Part shown: positions 61,020 through 64,000 of the stretch, in pieces
Numbering within the stretch: position 1 is the stretch's first letter
How the letters are laid out: every line of letters begins with the position of its first letter
Assembly (NCBI RefSeq): GCF_037126245.1
Contig: NZ_CP136925.1
Span: 372,001-436,000 of the forward strand
Direction of reading: 5' to 3'
DNA from: Mangrovimonas cancribranchiae
GTDB taxonomy: Bacteria; Bacteroidota; Bacteroidia; Flavobacteriales; Flavobacteriaceae
Length of the DNA stretch: 64,000 nucleotides
Notes under the pieces: generated by a model
Seen by the model: the letters and a program-made list of their open reading frames with translations, nothing else
The model's database searches: none
Told to the model about the DNA's origin: nothing
Made by a program: the position numbers and the translations under genes

Positions 61020-62420
61020 TTATGATTTTAAACCAGCAATTCTATCGTCTTCTAGAATGTTGTCGGTTTCGGTTGTTACTTTTTCTAAATTCGATTTTAA
61101 GTCGTCGTTTATGTTTAACGTGCCATCTGCTAGCATATTTAAAATAGCTTTGTCTTGAGCCCGACCACGAAGCATAGCATCGCGATAGCCAATATCTTCA
61201 TTAAAGGTTACTAAGGAATATTTTGAGGAATATTCGGTTGGAAATTCTTTTTCAAAAGCCATTTCTAAGTTTCGTTTTTCTCTGAAATTAGGATGGTTAA
61301 CGTGACCTTTCATTTCATAGAAATTGTCAATCGCTAAGTCGGCAATGGCATCGGTGTCTTTTTTTCTGTTGGCTTCGTAAACTTTAAAAATGGTTTCCCA
61401 ATCTTGATGTCCTTCATCCAACACTTTGTCAAACTCGGTAACATCTTCAAACGAGGCATTCATACCTTGGCCGTAAAATGGAACAATGGCGTGCGCGGCA
61501 TCACCCATTAACAAGGTGTTACCTTTGAAATGCCAAGGCGAGCATTTTACAGTGCCTAATGGCGAAGTTGGGTTTTCAAAGAAATCATCTACCAAGTTGG
61601 GCATTAATTCCAAGGCATCTTTAAAATACTTCTCAAAGAACTCCAAGACGCGTTCTTTAGTCGTTAAATTGTTAAAATTGTATTCGCCTTCATCAAAACT
61701 TAAAAATAAAGTGACCGTAAAACTACCATCTAAATTAGGTAATGCAATAAGCATAAACGCTTCGCGTCCCCAAATATGAAGCGCATTTTTAAAGGTTTTG
61801 TAACTACCGTTTTCTCCAGGGAGAATACTAAGTTCTTTGTATCCGTGAGACAACCAGTCTTGCGAAAAGCTAAAGAGGAACTTTTTACCTAAATAATAAC
61901 TTTTACGAAGTGCTGAGCCAGCACCATCTGTGGCAAAAATAACGTCGGCGTCTTCTATAAATTCCTTTTTAGTATCATAATCTTTGAAAAGCGCTGTGGT
62001 TTTTTCAAAATCAACCGACAAACATTTTTTATTGAAATGAATGTTAACATTATCGTGCTTTTCGGCTTCGGTGAGTAATAATTCGTTTAAACCACCACGA
62101 GAAATAGAGTTTATGTATTCGTCTTCACGACCACTATATGGCGCTAAAACGGTGTTGCCTTCTACATCGTGAAGCATTCGTCCTTTCATTGGAATGCAAA
62201 GTGGCATGACTTTATCTAAAATGCCAACCAGGTTCATAGCTTTAATACCGCGATCTGAAAATGCTAAGTTTATGGATCGGCCAGCGCTAATGTCTACTTT
62301 TCGCATATCTGGACGTTTTTCCATAACGGTTACATTGTAGCCGCGTTGTCCTAAGCGTAAGGCTAGGAGAGAACCACAAAGTCCAGCACCAATAATAAGT
62401 ATGTTTTGTTGTTTAGTCAT
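61020..62420 (-). CDS. kmo: Kynurenine 3-monooxygenase
   Basis: This 466-residue FAD-dependent hydroxylase converts kynurenine to 3-hydroxykynurenine with NADPH and O2. The FAD motif is IIGAGLCGSLLALRLGQRG, followed by the second FAD block LLMGDAAHAIVPFYGQGMN (about residue 305). SAGRSINLAFSDRGIKAM is a KMO-specific segment. The C-terminal part lacks the membrane anchor of the eukaryotic enzyme. It overlaps kynU by 8 bases and precedes the RidA gene by 3 bases. Confidence 0.96.
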   Translation of the reverse strand: MTKQQNILIIGAGLCGSLLALRLGQRGYNVTVMEKRPDMRKVDISAGRSINLAFSDRGIKAMNLVGILDKVMPLCIPMKGRMLHDVEGNTVLAPYSGREDEYINSISRGGLNELLLTEAEKHDNVNIHFNKKCLSVDFEKTTALFKDYDTKKEFIEDADVIFATDGAGSALRKSYYLGKKFLFSFSQDWLSHGYKELSILPGENGSYKTFKNALHIWGREAFMLIALPNLDGSFTVTLFLSFDEGEYNFNNLTTKERVLEFFEKYFKDALELMPNLVDDFFENPTSPLGTVKCSPWHFKGNTLLMGDAAHAIVPFYGQGMNASFEDVTEFDKVLDEGHQDWETIFKVYEANRKKDTDAIADLAIDNFYEMKGHVNHPNFREKRNLEMAFEKEFPTEYSSKYSLVTFNEDIGYRDAMLRGRAQDKAILNMLADGTLNINDDLKSNLEKVTTETDNILEDDRIAGLKS

Positions 62421-63681
62421 GTAATATTTCTTTCAAGCGTTCAACCATTTTATATACATCTTCATAACTATTGTAAAGCGGAACAGGAGCACAACGAATC
62501 ACATCGGGTTCGCGCCAATCGGCAATAACACCAGAAGCCGTAAGTTTATCAAATAAAGCTTTATCGGCATTTTTAACTTGAATAGACAATTGGCAACCAC
62601 GTTCTTCTGGGTTTTCTGGTGTGATAATACGGATAGTGTCTTCGCCTAATTGTTTTAGTAGGAATTCAAAATACCCTGTTAATTTTCTAGATTTTTTGGT
62701 TAGAGCTTCCATACCAACTTCGCCAAAAATATCTAAAGACGCCCTGATAGCAGTTAAAGACAAAATAGGCGGATTACTTAATTGCCAACCTTCGGCACCT
62801 GGAAGTACATCAAATTCGTGACGCATATTAAAACGCGTTTGTTTGTTGTGGCTCCACCATCCTGTAAAACGGTTTAAGGTTTTATCGTGAGCGTGACGTT
62901 CGTGAACAAAGGCACCAGCTAAACTTCCTGGTCCAGAGTTTAAATACTTGTACGAACACCAAACGGCAAAATCGGCTCCAGAATCGTGCAGGTTTAACTG
63001 GACATTTCCAGCACCGTGAGCACAATCAAAACCAACCATACAACCGTGCTCGTGACCTAGGTTTGTAATGCGTTTCATATCAAAAAATTGCCCAGTGTAG
63101 TAATTGGTGTTGCCAATCATAATCAAGGCAATTTCATCGCCGTGTTGTTCTAAAATGGTTTCAAGGTCTTCGTAGTGGTATAGTTCTTCTCCTTTTTTAG
63201 GTTTCCAAAGAATGAGCCCTTCGTTATCGTCAAATCCGTGATGACGTAATTGCGATTCCACAGCGTATTTATCAGACGGAAACGCATCGGCTTCAATAAC
63301 AATTTTATAGCGCTTGGGTGTAGGTTTATAAAACGATACCATCATAAAATGAAGGTTGGCCGTTAGGGTGTTCATTGTAACTACTTCAATAGGTTTAGCA
63401 CCAACTACTTTGGCCATATTCTCAGTAAGAAATTCGTGATAAGGTAACCACGGGTTTTTGGCTTCGGTATGACCTTCTACACCTAGATTTGCCCAATCGT
63501 TTAGTTCTTGATCGATGTAGTTTTTTGTGGTTTTTGGTTGCAAGCCTAAAGAATTTCCGCAGAGGTATACAAGTTCATTCCCATTGTTGTCTTTTGGGAT
63601 GTGAAATTTACTGCGGTACGCTTTTAATGGATCGTTTTCATCCATTTCCTTGGCGAAATCCAGCCCTGTTTTATAGTTCAA
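62413..63681 (-). CDS. kynU: Kynureninase (TTG start)
   Basis: This PLP enzyme, 422 residues with the chosen start, cleaves 3-hydroxykynurenine to 3-hydroxyanthranilate and alanine. The PLP Lys is in WCSYKYLNSGPGSLAGAFVHE. YLCGNSLGLQP, GFDCAHGAGNVQ and WWSHNKQTRFNM are family motifs. A longer frame opens at 63759, but a promoter box at 63707-63714 would start transcription near 63701. TTG at 63681 gives a family-like N-terminus (NYKTGLDFAKEMD); ATG at 63645 is the alternative. It is the first gene of the nine-gene run and overlaps kmo by 8 bases. Confidence 0.94.
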   Translation of the reverse strand: MNYKTGLDFAKEMDENDPLKAYRSKFHIPKDNNGNELVYLCGNSLGLQPKTTKNYIDQELNDWANLGVEGHTEAKNPWLPYHEFLTENMAKVVGAKPIEVVTMNTLTANLHFMMVSFYKPTPKRYKIVIEADAFPSDKYAVESQLRHHGFDDNEGLILWKPKKGEELYHYEDLETILEQHGDEIALIMIGNTNYYTGQFFDMKRITNLGHEHGCMVGFDCAHGAGNVQLNLHDSGADFAVWCSYKYLNSGPGSLAGAFVHERHAHDKTLNRFTGWWSHNKQTRFNMRHEFDVLPGAEGWQLSNPPILSLTAIRASLDIFGEVGMEALTKKSRKLTGYFEFLLKQLGEDTIRIITPENPEERGCQLSIQVKNADKALFDKLTASGVIADWREPDVIRCAPVPLYNSYEDVYKMVERLKEILHD

Positions 63682-63706
63682 TGTGTGTTGTTTTTGTGAG
63701 TTTTCC

Positions 63707-63714
63707 CAAAAATA
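63707..63714 (-). promoter_or_regulatory. Promoter -7 box for the kynurenine operon
   Basis: The minus strand reads TATTTTTG (TAnnTTTG), 25 bases before the chosen kynU TTG. It rules against a start at 63759. Confidence 0.5.
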
Positions 63715-63757
63715 CAAATAATAGAAAAGTTTTAAGCGCTGATGCCTTAAAAAAAGC

Positions 63758-63788
63758 AAAGCACTTTGACCAATGGTGAAAGTGCTTT
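63758..63788 (-). promoter_or_regulatory. Inverted repeat between kynU and the divergent methyltransferase gene
   Basis: AAAGCACTTT (63758-63767) and AAAGTGCTTT (63779-63788) are perfect inverted 10-base arms with an 11-base spacer. The minus strand continues GC then seven Ts, as in an intrinsic terminator. It lies upstream of the kynU promoter box, so it may be an operator or an insulating terminator. Confidence 0.5.
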
Positions 63789-63867
63789 AAATATATATAG
63801 GCGCACGAGGCGGAATATTCTATTTATGCTATATACGTAGGAAAGTTGTATTTTAGATGTTGAAAAT

Positions 63868-64000
63868 ATGAGTTATATGAAAGAAAATCAACCGTATTTT
63901 GAAGTTAACAAAGCGACTTGGAACGAAAAGGTAAAAGTCAACGCTACAAGCGATATGTATGACTTAATGTCTTTTAAAAAAGGAAAAACGTCTTTAATGC
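63868..64000 (+). CDS. Class I SAM-dependent methyltransferase, N-terminal part (3' truncated by window end)
   Basis: Only the first 44 codons are present. They encode YFEVNKATWNEKVKV and SDMYDLMSFKKGKTSL. I recognise this as the N-terminus of a flavobacterial class I methyltransferase family that precedes the SAM motif LLHLQCHFGQDT; that motif lies outside the window. A second in-frame ATG nine bases later is also possible. It is divergent from kynU. Confidence 0.65.
   Translation, partial: MSYMKENQPYFEVNKATWNEKVKVNATSDMYDLMSFKKGKTSLM

Noticed and set aside
1-64000. CRISPR arrays, insertion sequences, integrases, prophage genes, rRNA
   Set aside because: No regularly spaced repeats, transposase or integrase motifs, phage structural genes or rRNA sequence were found on either strand.

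Overview
This window is AT-rich chromosomal DNA from a member of the Bacteroidota, almost certainly a marine Flavobacteriaceae. Five things point there. Start codons lack Shine-Dalgarno sequences. Boxes fitting the Bacteroidota promoter element TAnnTTTG precede many genes. Type IX secretion (T9SS) parts and a T9SS cargo are present. RpoD is short, ProB is short, and TamL is a lipoprotein. A complete Na+-translocating NADH:quinone reductase suggests a sodium-rich habitat. The genus cannot be fixed from sequence reading alone. Coding density is high and no gene-free stretch exceeds 300 bases. I saw no insertion sequence, prophage, CRISPR array or rRNA operon.

Layout. 1-1.7 kb: 3' part of a Wzc-like chain-length regulator and tyrosine kinase, probably the end of a surface polysaccharide locus. 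1.8-16.9 kb: mostly leftward housekeeping genes (rpe, rpoD, proC-proB-proA, rpsO-pnp, accD, fbaA, tamL, porT, ubiE) plus one rightward rRNA methyltransferase. 17-20 kb: trkA-trkH potassium uptake. 20-30 kb: aminotransferase, fatty acid desaturase, rsmG, a T9SS-exported lipase-like protein, pruA, an NRDE protein coupled to a possible permuted-papain protein, apaG and the T9SS plug protein. 30-36.4 kb: nqrABCDEF.

36.4-40.4 kb holds the most unusual region: five tandem, translationally interlocked paralogues of a single-pass membrane family (I recall it as DUF6090) plus a 19-codon remnant of a sixth. They lie on the opposite strand, between nqrF and the small-protein/apbE pair. ApbE is the enzyme family that attaches FMN to NqrB and NqrC, so the array appears to split one functional neighbourhood.

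41.9-55.4 kb: methyltransferase, DUF3050 protein, map, a CoA-transferase, a HAD hydrolase, gpmI, an ankyrin protein, an M48 protease, a GNAT, tRNA-Gly(UCC), pepE, two carboxypeptidase-regulatory-like proteins, a DUF6702-like protein, a large M1 metallopeptidase and tatA.

55.4-63.7 kb: a leftward nine-gene run for tryptophan/kynurenine catabolism by the 2-aminomuconate route. The order is kynU, kmo, a RidA-type deaminase, a semialdehyde dehydrogenase, an atypical SDR protein, 3-hydroxyanthranilate dioxygenase, ACMS decarboxylase, an O-methyltransferase and a thioredoxin-like protein. Together these would convert kynurenine to 2-oxo-crotonate-type products. The first step, tryptophan 2,3-dioxygenase, is not in the window. 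The window ends inside a rightward methyltransferase gene.
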